Origin: Sialis fuliginosa
Taxonomy: Eukaryota > Arthropoda > Insecta > Megaloptera > Sialidae
DNA length: 64,000 nucleotides
Reading direction: 5' to 3'
Assembly (NCBI GenBank): GCA_961205875.1
Contig: OY540815.1
Coordinates: 2,108,001-2,172,000, forward strand
Position 1 is the first letter of the stretch. Each line of letters begins with the position of its first letter. Shown here one piece after another: positions 38,301 to 52,559 of the stretch. The notes beneath the pieces were generated by a model. That model was given only the letters and a program-made list of their open reading frames with translations. It was not told the DNA's origin and searched no databases. Both the position numbers and the translations under genes were made by a program.

Positions 38301-41300
38301 AAGTTTATGTTTAAGTTTATGTTTAAGTTAATGTTTAAGTTTATGTTTAAGTTTATGTTTATGTTTAAGTTTATGTTTAAGTTTATGTTTATGTTTAAGT
38401 TTATGTTTAAGTTTATGTTTAAGTTTATGTTTATGTTTATGTTTATGTTTATGTTTATGTTTATGTTTATGTTTAAGTTTATGTTTAAGTTTATGTTTAT
38501 GTTTATGTTTATATTTATGTTTATGTTTATGTTTATGTTTATGTTTATGTTTATGTTTATGTTTATGTTTATGTTTATGTTTATGTTTATGTTTATGTTT
38601 ATGTTTATGTTTATGTTTATATTTATGTTTATGTTTATGTTTAAGTTTATGTTTAAGTTTATGTTTATATTTACGTTTATGTTTATGATTATGTTTATGT
38701 TTATATTTATGTTTATGTTTATGTTTAAGTTTATGTTTAAGTTTATGTTTATATTTACGTTTATGTTTATGATTAAGTTTATGTTTAAGTTTATGTTTAA
38801 GTTTATGTTTAAGTTTATGTTTATGTTTATGTTTATGTTTATGTTTATGTTTATGATTATGTTTATGTTTATGTTTATGTTTATGTTTATGTTTATGTTT
38901 ATGTTTATGTTTATGTTTATGTTTTAATTTATGTTTAAGTTTATGATTATGTTTATGTTTATGTTTATGTTTATGTTTATGTTTATGTTTTAATTTATGT
39001 TTAAGTTTATGATTATGTTTATGTTTATGTTTATGTTTATGTTTATGTTTATGTTTATGTTTATGTTTATGTTTATGTTTATGTTTATGTTTATGTTTAT
39101 GTTTATGTTTATATTTATGTTTATGTTTATGTTTAAGTTTATGTTTACGTTTATGTTTATGATTAAGTTTATGTTTAAGTTTATGTTTAAGTTTATGTTT
39201 AAGTTTATGTTTATGTTTACGTTTTAATTTATGTTTAAGTTTATGTTTATGTTTATGTTTAAGTTTATGTTTTAATTTATGTTTAAGTGTATGTTTATGT
39301 TTATGTTTAAGTTTATGTTTAAGTTTATGTTTAAGTTTATGTTTAAGTTTATGTTTATCTTTATGTTTATGTTTATACTTTAAGTTTATGTTTATGTTTA
39401 AGTTTATGTATAAGTTTATGTTTAAGTTTATGTTTACGTTTATGTTTATGATTAAGTTTATGTTTAAGTTTATGTTTAAGTTTATGTTTATGTTTATGTT
39501 TATGTTTATGTTTATGTTTATGTTTATGTTTATGTTTATGTTTATGTTTATGTTTATGTTTATGTTTATGTTTATGTTTATGTTTATGTTTATGTTTATG
39601 TTTATGTTTATGTTTATGTTTATGTTTATGTTTATGTTTATGTTTATGTTTATGTTTATGTTTAAGTTTATGTTTAAGTTTATGTTTAAGTTTATGTTTA
39701 AGTTTATGTTTATGTTTATGTTTATATTTATGTTTATGTTTATGTTTATGTTTATGTTTATGTTTATGTTTATGTTTAAGTTTATGTTTAAGTTTATGTT
39801 TAAGTTAATGTTTAAGTTTATGTTTAAGTTTATGTTTATGTTGAAGTTTATGTTTAAGTTTATGTTTAAGTTTATGTTTATGTTTATGTTTATGTTTATG
39901 TTTATGTTTATGTTTATGTTTATGTTTAAGTTTATGTTTAAGTTTATGTTTATGTTTACGTTTTAATTTATGTTTAAGTTTATGTTTATGTTTATGTTTA
40001 AGTTTATGTTTTAATTTATGTTTAAGTGTATGTTTATGTTTATGTTTAAGTTTATGTTTAAGTTTATGTTTAAGTTTATGTTTAAGTTTATGTTTATCTT
40101 TATGTTTATGTTTATACTTTAAGTTTATGTTTATGTTTAAGTTTATGTATAAGTTTATGTTTAAGTTTATGTTTACGTTTATGTTTATGATTAAGTTTAT
40201 GTTTAAGTTTATGTTTAAGTTTATGTTTATGTTTATGTTTATGTTTATGTTTATGTTTATGTTTATGTTTATGTTTATGTTTATGTTTATGTTTATGTTT
40301 ATGTTTATGTTTATGTTTATGTTTATGTTTATGTTTATGTTTATGTTTATGTTTATGTTTATGTTTATGTTTATGTTTATGTTTAAGTTTATGTTTAAGT
40401 TTATGTTTAAGTTTATGTTTAAGTTTATGTTTATGTTTATGTTTATATTTATGTTTATGTTTATGTTTATGTTTATGTTTATGTTTATGTTTATGTTTAA
40501 GTTTATGTTTAAGTTTATGTTTAAGTTAATGTTTAAGTTTATGTTTAAGTTTATGTTTATGTTGAAGTTTATGTTTAAGTTTATGTTTAAGTTTATGTTT
40601 ATGTTTATGTTTATGTTTATGTTTATGTTTATGTTTATGTTTATGTTTAAGTTTATGTTTAAGTTTATGTTTATGTTTATGTTTATATTTATGTTTATGT
40701 TTATGTTTATGTTTATGTTTATGTTTATGTTTATGTTTATGTTTATGTTTATGTTTATGTTTATGTTTATGTTTATGTTTATGTTTATGTTTATATTTAT
40801 GTTTATGTTTATGTTTAAGTTTATGTTTAAGTTTATGTTTATGTTTACGTTTATGTTTATGATTAAGTTTATGTTTAAGTTTATGTTTAAGTTTATGTTT
40901 AAGTTTATGTTTATGTTTATGTTTATGTTTATGTTTATGTTTATGTTTATGTTTATGATTATGTTTATGTTTATGTTTATGTTTATGTTTATGTTTATGT
41001 TTATGTTTATGTTTATGTTTATGTTTTAATTTATGTTTAAGTTTATGATTATGTTTATGTTTATGTTTATGTTTATGTTTATGTTTTAATTTATGTTTAA
41101 GTTTATGATTATGTTTATGTTTATGTTTATGTTTATGTTTATGTTTATGTTTATGTTTATGTTTATGTTTATGTTTATGTTTATGTTTATGTTTATGTTT
41201 ATATTTATGTTTATGTTTATGTTTAAGTTTATGTTTACGTTTATGTTTATAATTAAGTTTATGTTTAAGTTTATGTTTAAGTTTATGTTTAAGTTTATGT

Positions 41301-41900
41301 TTAAGTTTATGTTTAAGTTTATGTTTAAGTTTATGTTTAAGTTTATGTTTATGTTTATGTTTATGTTTATGTTTATGTTTAAGTTTATGTTTAAGTTTAT
41401 GTTTAAGTTAATGTTTAAGTTTATGTTTAAGTTTATGTTTATGTTTAAGTTTATGTTTAAGTTTATGTTTAAGTTTATGTTTATGTTTATGTTTATGTTT
41501 ATGTTTATTTTTATGTTTATGTTTATGTTTATGTTTATGTTTAAGTTTATGTTTAAGTTTATGTTTATGTTTACGTTTTAATTTATGTTTAAGTTTATGT
41601 TTATGTTTATGTTTAAGTTTATGTTTTAATTTATGTTTAAGTGTATGTTTATGTTTATGTTTAAGTTTATGTTTAAGTTTATGTTTAAGTTTATGTTTAA
41701 GTTTATGTTTATCTTTATGTTTATGTTTATACTTTAAGTTTATGTTTATGTTTATGTGTACGTTTTAATTTATGTTTAAGCTTATGTTTATGTTTATGTT
41801 TAAGTTTATGTTTAAATTTATATTTAAGTTTAAGTTTATGTTTATGCTAATGTTCAAATTTATGTTTAAATTTATGTTTAAGTTTATGTTTAAGTTTATT
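35357..41900 (-). repeat. T-block 14 (giant, 6.5 kb)
   Basis: The longest single-orientation block in the window, three to seven times the usual size. It has TTTGTG variants near 35453, a TTTATG run of roughly 400 bp (about 35750-36170), and many TTTATGATTAAG sections. A doubled TTTTAATTTATGTTTAAG-TTTATGATTATG module occurs near 36620, 37930, 38930 and 41030, and a 739-bp tandem duplication lies near 39228-40705. Core-less and uninterrupted, it separates type A from type B. Confidence 0.92.
39228..40705 (-). repeat. 739-bp tandem duplication in T-block 14
   Basis: ACGTTTTAATTTATG, TTAAGTGTATG, TATACTTTAAG and TTATGTATAAG landmarks repeat at a 739-bp offset. Both copies share the unusual GTTGAAG (39841 and 40562). 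A third, older copy of the left part begins near 36930. Confidence 0.8.
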
Positions 41901-43417
41901 TAAATATAAACTTAACATATTATTATTTAAACATAAACTTAATCATAAGCTTAAACATAAACTTAAACATAAACTTAATCATAAACTTAATCATAAACTT
42001 AATCATAAACTTAAACATAAAATTAAACATAAATTAAAACATAAACTTAATCATTAACTTAAACATAAACTTAATCATAAACTTAATCATAAACTTAGTC
42101 ATAAACTTAAACATAAACTTAATCATAAACTTAATCATAAACTTAATCATAAACTTAAACATAAATTAAAACATAAACATAAACATAAACTTAAACATAA
42201 ACTTAATCATAAACTTAATCATAAACTTAATCATAAACTTAATCATAAACTTAAACATAAAATTAAACATAAATTAAAAAATAAACTTAATCATTAACTT
42301 AAACATAAACTTAATCTTAAACTTAATCATTAACCTAATCATAAACTTAAACATAAACTTAATCATAAACTTAATCATAAACTTAATCATAAACTTATAT
42401 TTAATCTTAAACATAAACTTAAACATGAACTTAATCATAAACTTAATCATATACTTAATCATAAACTTAATCATAAACTTAATCATAAACTTGATCATAA
42501 ACTTAATCATAAACTTAAACACAAACTTAATCATAAACTTAAACATAAACTTAATCATAAACTTAATCATAAACTTAAACATAAACATAAACATATACTT
42601 AATCATAAATTTAATCATAAAGTTAATCATAAACTTTAACATAAATTAAAACATAAACTTAAACATAAAATTAAACATAAACTTAATTATAAACTTAATC
42701 ATAAACTTAATCATAAACTTAATCATAAACTTAAACATAAACTTAATCATAAACTTAATCATAAACTTAATCATAAACTTAATTATAATCTTAAACATAA
42801 ACTTAAACATGAACTTAATCATAAACTCAATCATAAACTTAAACATAAATTAAAACATAAACATAAACATAAACTTAAACATAAACTTAATCATAAACTT
42901 AATCATAAACTTAATAATAAACTTAAACATAAACTTAAACATAAATTTAAACATAAATTTAAAAAAAACTTAAATATAAACATAATCATAAACTTAATCA
43001 TAAACTTAAACATAAACTTAAAATCATAAACTTAATCATAAACTTAATCATTAACTTAATCATAAACTTAAACATAAACTTAAACATATACTTAGTCATA
43101 AATTTAATCATAAAGTTAATCATAAACTTAAACATAAATTAAAACATAAACTTAAACATAAAATTAAACATAAACTTAATCATAAACTTAATCATAAACT
43201 TAATCATAAACTTAAACTTAAACTTAATTATAAACTTAATCATAAACTTAATCATTAACTTAATCATAAACTCAATCATAAACTTAAACATAAATTAAAA
43301 CATAAACATAAACATAAACATAAACATAAACATAAACATAAACATAAACATAAACATAAACATAAACATAAACATAAACATAAACATAAACATAAACATA
43401 AACATAAACATAAACAA
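41901..43417 (+). repeat. A-block 15 (type B)
   Basis: 1517 bp. Type B landmarks: AAACTTAGTC near 42092, TTAAAAAATAAAC near 42276, TTATATTTAATC near 42397, A8 run near 42961, AAAATCAT near 43020, and TATACTTAGTC near 43087. It lacks the CAAAATC and CCTAATC middle section of type A. It ends in a long AAACAT run (about 43300-43415). Confidence 0.92.
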
Positions 43418-43680
43418 CACATTTCGTCTCAATTCGATTTTGAATAAAAAAATAATTATATTAAATTTTCCTCAAGACAGATTAGATACAAATCGACTCG
43501 ATTTGTAATAATTCGTTGTATTTTGTATTCATTCGTTAATAGTAGTCTTGATTCGCTTCAAACAGTCAATTGGAACTAGTTTTTTAAATCAATTCGAAAA
43601 GTTTCAGCGCTAATCGGAAGTTAAGAGTCAAAATGTCTAGATTTGACTTATTTGATGTTATTTGAGTGATATGATGCAAG
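43418..43680 (+). other. Core 13 (type B, reference copy, 263 bp)
   Basis: Type B differences from core 1: GTAATAATTCG (shortens the palindrome arms to 10 bp), TAGTAGTC, GATTCGCTTC (third iteron altered), GTTAAGAG, and a 1-bp deletion giving GACTTATTTGATG. ATTCG repeats lie at 43511, 43531 and 43551, still 20 bp apart. Confidence 0.9.
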
Positions 43681-45559
43681 TTTATGTTTAAGTTTATGTT
43701 TAAGTTTATGTTAAAGTTTATGTTTAAGTTTATGTTTATGTTTATGTTTATGTTTATGTTTATGTTTATGTTTATGTTTATGTTTATGTTTATGTTTATG
43801 TTTATGTTTATGTTTATGTTTATGTTTATGTTTATGTTTATGTTTATGTTTATGTTTGTGTTTGTGTTTGTGTTTATGTTTATGTTTATGTTTATGTTTA
43901 TGTTTATGTTTATGTTTATGTTTATGTTTATGTTTATGTTTATGTTTATGTTTATGTTTTAATTTATGTTTAAGTTTATGATTATGTTTATGTTTATGTT
44001 TATGTTTATGTTTATGTTTATGTTTATGTTTATGTTTATGTTTATGTTTATGTTTATGTTTATGTTTATATTTATGTTTATGTTTATGTTTAAGTTTATG
44101 TTTACGTTTATGTTTATGATTAAGTTTATGTTTAAGTTTATGTTTAAGTTTATGTTTAAGTTTATGTTTAAGTTTATGTTTAAGTTTATGTTTAAGTTTA
44201 TGTTTAAGTTTATGTTTATGTTTATGTTTATGTTTATGTTTATGTTTATGTTTATGTTTATGTTTATGTTTAAGTTTTTGTTTAAGTTTATGTTTAAGTT
44301 AATGTTTAAGTTTATGTTTAAGTTTATGTTTATGTTTAAGTTAATGTTTAAGTTTATGTTTAAGTTTATGTTTACGTTTATGTTTATGATTAAGTTTATG
44401 TTTAAGTTTATGTTTAAGTTTATGTTTATGTTTATGTTTATGTTTATGTTTATGTTTATGTTTATGTTTATGTTTATGTTTATGTTTATGTTTATGTTTA
44501 TGTTTATGTTTATGTTTATGTTTATGTTTATGTTTATGTTTATGTTTATGTTTATGTTTATGTTTATGTTTATGTTTATGTTTATGTTTATGTTTATGTT
44601 TAAGTTTATGTTTAAGTTTATGTTTAAGTTTATGTTTAAGTTTATGTTTATGTTTATGTTTATGTTTATATTTATGTTTATGTTTATGTTTATGTTTATG
44701 TTTATGTTTATGTTTATGTTTAAGTTTATGTTTAAGTTTATGTTTAAGTTAATGTTTAAGTTTATGTTTAAGTTTATGTTTATGTTAAAGTTTATGTTTA
44801 AGTTTATGTTTAAGTTTATGTTTATGTTTATGTTTATGTTTATGTTTATGTTTATATTTAAGTTTATGTTTATGTTTATGTTTATATTTAAGTTTATGTT
44901 TATGTTTATGTTTATATTTATGTTTATGTTTATGTTTATGTTTATGTTTATGTTTATGTTTATGTTTATGTTTATGTTTATGTTTATGTTTATGTTTATG
45001 TTTATGTTTATGTTTATGTTTATGTTTATGTTTATATTTATGTTTATGTTTATGTTTAAGTTTATGTTTAAGTTTATGTTTATGTTTACGTTTATGTTTA
45101 TGATTAAGTTTATGTTTAAGTTTATGTTTAAGTTTATGTTTAAGTTTATGTTTATGTTTATGTTTATGATTATGTTTATGTTTATGTTTATGTTTATGTT
45201 TATGTTTATGTTTATGTTTATGTTTATGTTTATGTTTTAATTTATGTTTAAGTTTATGTTTATGTTTATGTTTAAGTTTATGTTTTAATTTATGTTTAAG
45301 TGTATGTTTATGTTTATGTTTAAGTTTATGTTTAAGTTTATGTTTAAGTTTATGTTTAAGTTTATGTTTATCTTTATGTTTATGTTTATACTTTAAGTTT
45401 ATGTTTATGTTTATGTGTACGTTTTAATTTATGTTTAAGCTTATGTTTATGTTTATGTTTAAGTTTATGTTTAAATTTATATTTAAGTTTAAGTTTATGT
45501 TTATGCTAATGTTCAAATTTATGTTTAAATTTATGTTTAAGTTTATGTTTAAGTTTATT
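43681..45559 (-). repeat. T-block 15 (type B)
   Basis: 1879 bp. TTTGTG triplet near 43855, a TTTTAATTTATG section with TTTATGATTATG near 43958, TTTATGATTAAG sections, and TTTATATTTAAG repeated twice near 44850-44890. Tail with TATACTTTAAG and GTGTACGTTTTAATT, then the junction. Confidence 0.92.
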
Positions 45560-47040
45560 TAAATATAAACTTAACATATTATTATTTAAACATAAACTTA
45601 ATCATAAGCTTAAACATAAACTTAAACATAAACTTAATCATAAACTTAATCATAAACTTAATCATAAACTTAAACATAAAATTAAACATAAATTAAAACA
45701 TAAACTTAATCATTAACTTAAACATAAACTTAATCATAAACTTAATCATAAACTTAGTCATAAACTTAAACATAAACTTAATCATAAACTTAATCATAAA
45801 CTTAATCATAAACTTAAACATAAATTAAAACATAAACATAAACATAAACTTAAACATAAACTTAATCATAAACTTAATCATAAACTTAATCATAAACTTA
45901 ATCATAAACTTAAACATAAAATTAAACATAAATTAAAAAATAAACTTAATCATTAACTTAAACATAAACTTAATCTTAAACTTAATCATTAACCTAATCA
46001 TAAACTTAAACATAAACTTAATCATAAACTTAATCATAAACTTAATCATAAACTTATATTTAATCTTAAACATAAACTTAAACATGAACTTAATCATAAA
46101 CTTAATCATATACTTAATCATAAACTTAATCATAAACTTAATCATAAACTTGATCATAAACTTAATCATAAACTTAAACACAAACTTAATCATAAACTTA
46201 AACATAAACTTAATCATAAACTTAATCATAAACTTAAACATAAACATAAACATATACTTAATCATAAATTTAATCATAAAGTTAATCATAAACTTTAACA
46301 TAAATTAAAACATAAACTTAAACATAAAATTAAACATAAACTTAATTATAAACTTAATCATAAACTTAATCATAAACTTAATCATAAACTTAAACATAAA
46401 CTTAATCATAAACTTAATCATAAACTTAATCATAAACTTAATTATAATCTTAAACATAAACTTAAACATGAACTTAATCATAAACTCAATCATAAACTTA
46501 AACATAAATTAAAACATAAACATAAACATAAACTTAAACATAAACTTAATCATAAACTTAATCATAAACTTAATAATAAACTTAAACATAAACTTAAACA
46601 TAAATTTAAACATAAATTTAAAAAAAACTTAAATATAAACATAATCATAAACTTAATCATAAACTTAAACATAAACTTAAAATCATAAACTTAATCATAA
46701 ACTTAATCATTAACTTAATCATAAACTTAAACATAAACTTAAACATATACTTAGTCATAAATTTAATCATAAAGTTAATCATAAACTTAAACATAAATTA
46801 AAACATAAACTTAAACATAAAATTAAACATAAACTTAATCATAAACTTAATCATAAACTTAATCATAAACTTAAACTTAAACTTAATTATAAACTTAATC
46901 ATAAACTTAATCATTAACTTAATCATAAACTCAATCATAAACTTAAACATAAATTAAAACATAAACATAAACATAAACATAAACATAAACATAAACATAA
47001 ACATAAACATAAACATAAACATAAACATAAACATAAACAA
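45560..47040 (+). repeat. A-block 16 (type B)
   Basis: 1481 bp. Same landmarks as A-block 15; shorter by six hexamers in the terminal AAACAT run. Confidence 0.92.
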
Positions 47041-47303
47041 CACATTTCGTCTCAATTCGATTTTGAATAAAAAAATAATTATATTAAATTTTCCTCAAGA
47101 CAGAATAGATACAAATCGACTCGATTTGTAATAATTCGTTGTATTTTGTATTCATTCGTTAATAGTAGTCTTGATTCGCTTCAAACAGTCAATTGGAACT
47201 AGTTTTTTAAATCAATTCGAAAAGTTTCAGCGCTAATCGGAAGTTAAGAGTCAAAATGTCTAGATTTGACTTATTTGATGTTATTTGAGTGATATGATGC
47301 AAG
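47041..47303 (+). other. Core 14 (type B, 263 bp)
   Basis: Type B with one private change, CAGAATAGATAC in place of CAGATTAGATAC. Confidence 0.9.
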
Positions 47304-49170
47304 TTTATGTTTAAGTTTATGTTTAAGTTTATGTTAAAGTTTATGTTTAAGTTTATGTTTATGTTTATGTTTATGTTTATGTTTATGTTTATGTTTATGT
47401 TTATGTTTATGTTTATGTTTATGTTTATGTTTATGTTTATGTTTATGTTTATGTTTATGTTTGTGTTTGTGTTTGTGTTTGTGTTTATGTTTATGTTTAT
47501 GTTTATGTTTATGTTTATGTTTATGTTTATGTTTATGTTTATGTTTATGTTTATGTTTTAATTTATGTTTAAGTTTATGATTATGTTTATGTTTATGTTT
47601 ATGTTTATGTTTATGTTTATGTTTATGTTTATGTTTATGTTTATGTTTATGTTTATGTTTATGTTTATGTTTATGTTTATGTTTATGTTTATATTTATGT
47701 TTATGTTTATGTTTAAGTTTATGTTTACGTTTATGTTTATGATTAAGTTTATGTTTAAGTTTATGTTTAAGTTTATGTTTAAGTTTATGTTTAAGTTTAT
47801 GTTTAAGTTTATGTTTAAGTTTATGTTTATGTTTATGTTTATGTTTATGTTTATGTTTATGTTTATGTTTATGTTTATGTTTATGTTTAAGTTTTTGTTT
47901 AAGTTTATGTTTAAGTTAATGTTTAAGTTTATGTTTAAGTTTATGTTTATGTTTAAGTTAATGTTTAAGTTTATGTTTAAGTTTATGTTTACGTTTATGT
48001 TTATGATTAAGTTTATGTTTAAGTTTATGTTTAAGTTTATGTTTATGTTTATGTTTATGTTTATGTTTATGTTTATGTTTATGTTTATGTTTATGTTTAT
48101 GTTTATGTTTATGTTTATGTTTATGTTTATGTTTATGTTTATGTTTATGTTTATGTTTATGTTTATGTTTATGTTTATGTTTATGTTTATGTTTATGTTT
48201 ATGTTTATGTTTATGTTTATGTTTATGTTTAAGTTTATGTTTAAGTTTATGTTTAAGTTTATGTTTAAGTTTATGTTTATGTTTATGTTTATATTTATGT
48301 TTATGTTTATGTTTATGTTTATGTTTATGTTTATGTTTAAGTTTATGTTTAAGTTTATGTTTAAGTTAATGTTTAAGTTTATGTTTAAGTTTATGTTTAT
48401 GTTAAAGTTTATGTTTAAGTTTATGTTTAAGTTTATGTTTATGTTTATGTTTATGTTTATGTTTATGTTTATGTTTATGTTTAAGTTTATATTTAAGTTT
48501 ATGTTTATGTTTATGTTTATATTTATGTTTATGTTTATGTTTATGTTTATGTTTATGTTTATGTTTATGTTTATGTTTATGTTTATGTTTATGTTTATGT
48601 TTATGTTTATGTTTATGTTTATGTTTATGTTTATGTTTATGTTTATATTTATGCTTATGTTTATGTTTAAGTTTATGTTTAAGTTTATGTTTATGTTTAC
48701 GTTTATGTTTATGATTAAGTTTATGTTTAAGTTTATGTTTAAGTTTATGTTTAAGTTTATGTTTATGTTTATGTTTATGATTATGTTTATGTTTATGTTT
48801 ATGTTTATGTTTATGTTTATGTTTATGTTTATGTTTATGTTTATGTTTTAATTTATGTTTAAGTTTATGTTTATGTTTATGTTTAAGTTTATGTTTTAAT
48901 TTATGTTTAAGTGTATGTTTATGTTTATGTTTAAGTTTATGTTTAAGTTTATGTTTAAGTTTATGTTTAAGTTTATGTTTATCTTTATGTTTATGTTTAT
49001 ACTTTAAGTTTATGTTTATGTTTATGTGTACGTTTTAATTTATGTTTAAGCTTATGTTTATGTTTATGTTTAAGTTTATGTTTAAATTTATATTTAAGTT
49101 TAAGTTTATGTTTATGCTAATGTTCAAATTTATGTTTAAATTTATGTTTAAGTTTATGTTTAAGTTTATT
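47304..49170 (-). repeat. T-block 16 (type B)
   Basis: 1867 bp, two hexamers shorter than T-block 15. It has four TTTGTG units near 47460 instead of three, and a TTTATGCTTATG variant near 48652. Confidence 0.92.
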
Positions 49171-50669
49171 TAAATATAAACTTAACATATTATTATTTAA
49201 ACATAAACTTAATCATAAGCTTAAACATAAACTTAAACATAAACTTAATCATAAACTTAATCATAAACTTAATCATGAACTTAAACATAAAATTAAACAT
49301 AAATTAAAACATAAACTTAATCATTAACTTAAACATAAACTTAATCATAAACTTAATCATAAACTTAGTCATAAACTTAAACATAAACTTAATCATAAAC
49401 TTAATCATAAACTTAATCATAAACTTAAACATAAATTAAAACATAAACATAAACATAAACTTAAACATAAACTTAATCATAAACTTAATCATAAACTTAA
49501 TCATAAACTTAATCATAAACTTAAACATAAAATTAAACATAAATTAAAAAATAAACTTAATCATTAACTTAAACATAAACTTAATCTTAAACTTAATCAT
49601 TAACCTAATCATAAACTTAAACATAAACTTAATCATAAACTTAATCATAAACTTAATCATAAACTTATATTTAATCTTAAACATAAACTTAAACATGAAC
49701 TTAATCATAAACTTAATCATATACTTAATCATAAACTTAATCATAAACTTAATCATAAACTTATTCATAAACTTAATCATAAACTTAAACACAAACTTAA
49801 TCATAAACTTAAACATAAACTTAATCATAAACTTAATCATAAACTTAAACATAAACATAAACATATACTTAATCATAAATTTAATCATAAAGTTAATCAT
49901 AAACTTTAACATAAATTAAAACATAAACTTAAACATAAAATTAAACATAAACTTAATTATAAACTTAATCATAAACTTAATCATAAACTTAATCATAAAC
50001 TTAAACATAAACTTAATCATAAACTTAATCATAAACTTAATCATAAACTTAATTATAATCTTAAACATAAACTTAAACATGAACTTAATCATAAACTCAA
50101 TCATAAACTTAAACATAAATTAAAACATAAACATAAACATAAACTTAAACATAAACTTAATCATAAACTTAATCATAAACTTAATAATAAACTTAAACAT
50201 AAACTTAAACATAAATTTAAACATAAATTTAAAAAAAACTTAAATATAAACATAATCATAAACTTAATCATAAACTTAAACATAAACTTAAAATCATAAA
50301 CTTAATCATAAACTTAATCATTAACTTAATCATAAACTTAAACATAAACTTAAACATATACTTAGTCATAAATTTAATCATAAAGTTAATCATAAACTTA
50401 AACATAAATTAAAACATAAACTTAAACATAAAATTAAACATAAACTTAATCATAAACTTAATCATAAACTTAATCATAAACTTAAACTTAAACTTAATTA
50501 TAAACTTAATCATAAACTTAATCATTAACTTAATCATAAACTCAATCATAAACTTAAACATAAATTAAAACATAAACATAAACATAAACATAAACATAAA
50601 CATAAACATAAACATAAACATAAACATAAACATAAACATAAACATAAACATAAACATAAACATAAACAA
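49171..50669 (+). repeat. A-block 17 (type B)
   Basis: 1499 bp. Private changes AATCATGAAC near 49271 and CTTATTCATAAAC near 49760, where the sister blocks have TTGATCAT. Confidence 0.92.
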
Positions 50670-50932
50670 CACATTTCGTCTCAATTCGATTTTGAATAAA
50701 AAAATAATTATATTAAATTTTCCTCAAGACAGATTAGATACAAATCGACTCGATTTGTAATAATTCGTTGTATTTTGTATTCATTCGTTAATAGTAGTCT
50801 TGATTCGCGTCAAACAGTCAATTGGAACTAGTTTTTTAAATCAATTCGAAAAGTTTCAGCGCTAATCGGAAGTTAAGAGTCAAAATGTCTAGATTTGACT
50901 TATTTGATGTTATTTGAGTGATATGATGCAAG
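50670..50932 (+). other. Core 15 (type B, 263 bp)
   Basis: Type B with GATTCGCGTC, shared only with core 16. Confidence 0.9.
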
Positions 50933-52559
50933 TTTATGTTTAAGTTTATGTTTAAGTTTATGTTAAAGTTTATGTTTAAGTTTATGTTTATGTTTATGTT
51001 TATGTTTATGTTTATGTTTATGTTTATGTTTATGTTTATGTTTATGTTTATGTTTATGTTTATGTTTATGTTTATGTTTATGTTTATGTTTATGTTTATG
51101 TTTATGTTTATATTTATGTTTATGTTTATGTTTAAGTTTATGTTTACGTTTATGTTTATGATTAAGTTTATGTTTAAGTTTATGTTTAAGTTTATGTTTA
51201 AGTTTATGTTTAAGTTTATGTTTATGTTTATGTTTATGTTTATGTTTATGTTTATGTTTATGTTTATGTTTATGTTTAAGTTTTTGTTTAAGTTTATGTT
51301 TAAGTTAATGTTTAAGTTTATGTTTAAGTTTATGTTTATGTTTAAGTTAATGTTTAAGTTTATGTTTAAGTTTATGTTTACGTTTATGTTTATGATTAAG
51401 TTTATGTTTAAGTTTATGTTTAAGTTTATGTTTATGTTTATGTTTATGTTTATGTTTATGTTTATGTTTATGTTTATGTTTATGTTTATGTTTATGTTTA
51501 TGTTTATGTTTATGTTTATGTTTATGTTTATGTTTATGTTTATGTTTATGTTTATGTTTATGTTTATGTTTATGTTTATGTTTATGTTTATGTTTATGTT
51601 TATGTTTATGTTTAAGTTTATGTTTAAGTTTATGTTTAAGTTTATGTTTAAGTTTATGTTTATGTTTATGTTTATATTTATGTTTATGTTTATGTTTATG
51701 TTTATGTTTATGTTTATGTTTATGTTTATGTTTATGTTTAAGTTTATGTTTAAGTTTATGTTTAAGTTAATGTTTAAGTTTATGTTTAAGTTTATGTTTA
51801 TGTTAAAGTTTATGTTTAAGTTTATGTTTAAGTTTATGTTTATGTTTATGTTTATGTTTATGTTTATGTTTATGTTTATGTTTAAGTTTATATTTAAGTT
51901 TATGTTTATGTTTATGTTTATATTTATGTTTATGTTTATGTTTATGTTTATGTTTATGTTTATGTTTATGTTTATGTTTATGTTTATGTTTATGTTTATG
52001 TTTATGTTTATGTTTATGTTTATGTTTATGTTTATATTTATGTTTATGTTTATGTTTAAGTTTATGTTTAAGTTTATGTTTATGTTTACGTTTATGTTTA
52101 TGATTAAGTTTATGTTTAAGTTTATGTTTAAGTTTATGTTTAAGTTTATGTTTATGTTTATGTTTATGATTATGTTTATGTTTATGTTTATGTTTATGTT
52201 TATGTTTATGTTTATGTTTATGTTTATGTTTATGTTTTAATTTATGTTTAAGTTTATGTTTATGTTTATGTTTAAGTTTATGTTTTAATTTATGTTTAAG
52301 TGTATGTTTATGTTTATGTTTAAGTTTATGTTTAAGTTTATGTTTAAGTTTATGTTTAAGTTTATGTTTATCTTTATGTTTATGTTTATACTTTAAGTTT
52401 ATGTTTATGTTTATGTGTACGTTTTAATTTATGTTTAAGCTTATGTTTATGTTTATGTTTAAGTTTATGTTTAAATTTATATTTAAGTTTAAGTTTATGT
52501 TTATGCTAATGTTCAAATTTATGTTTAAATTTATGTTTAAGTTTATGTTTAAGTTTATT
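50933..52559 (-). repeat. T-block 17 (type B, shortened)
   Basis: 1627 bp, 240 bp (40 hexamers) shorter than T-block 16. The TTTGTG cluster and the TTTTAATTTATG/TTTATGATTATG section at the start are missing, so the long TTTATG run joins straight to the TTTATATTTATG section near 51110. Confidence 0.92.
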
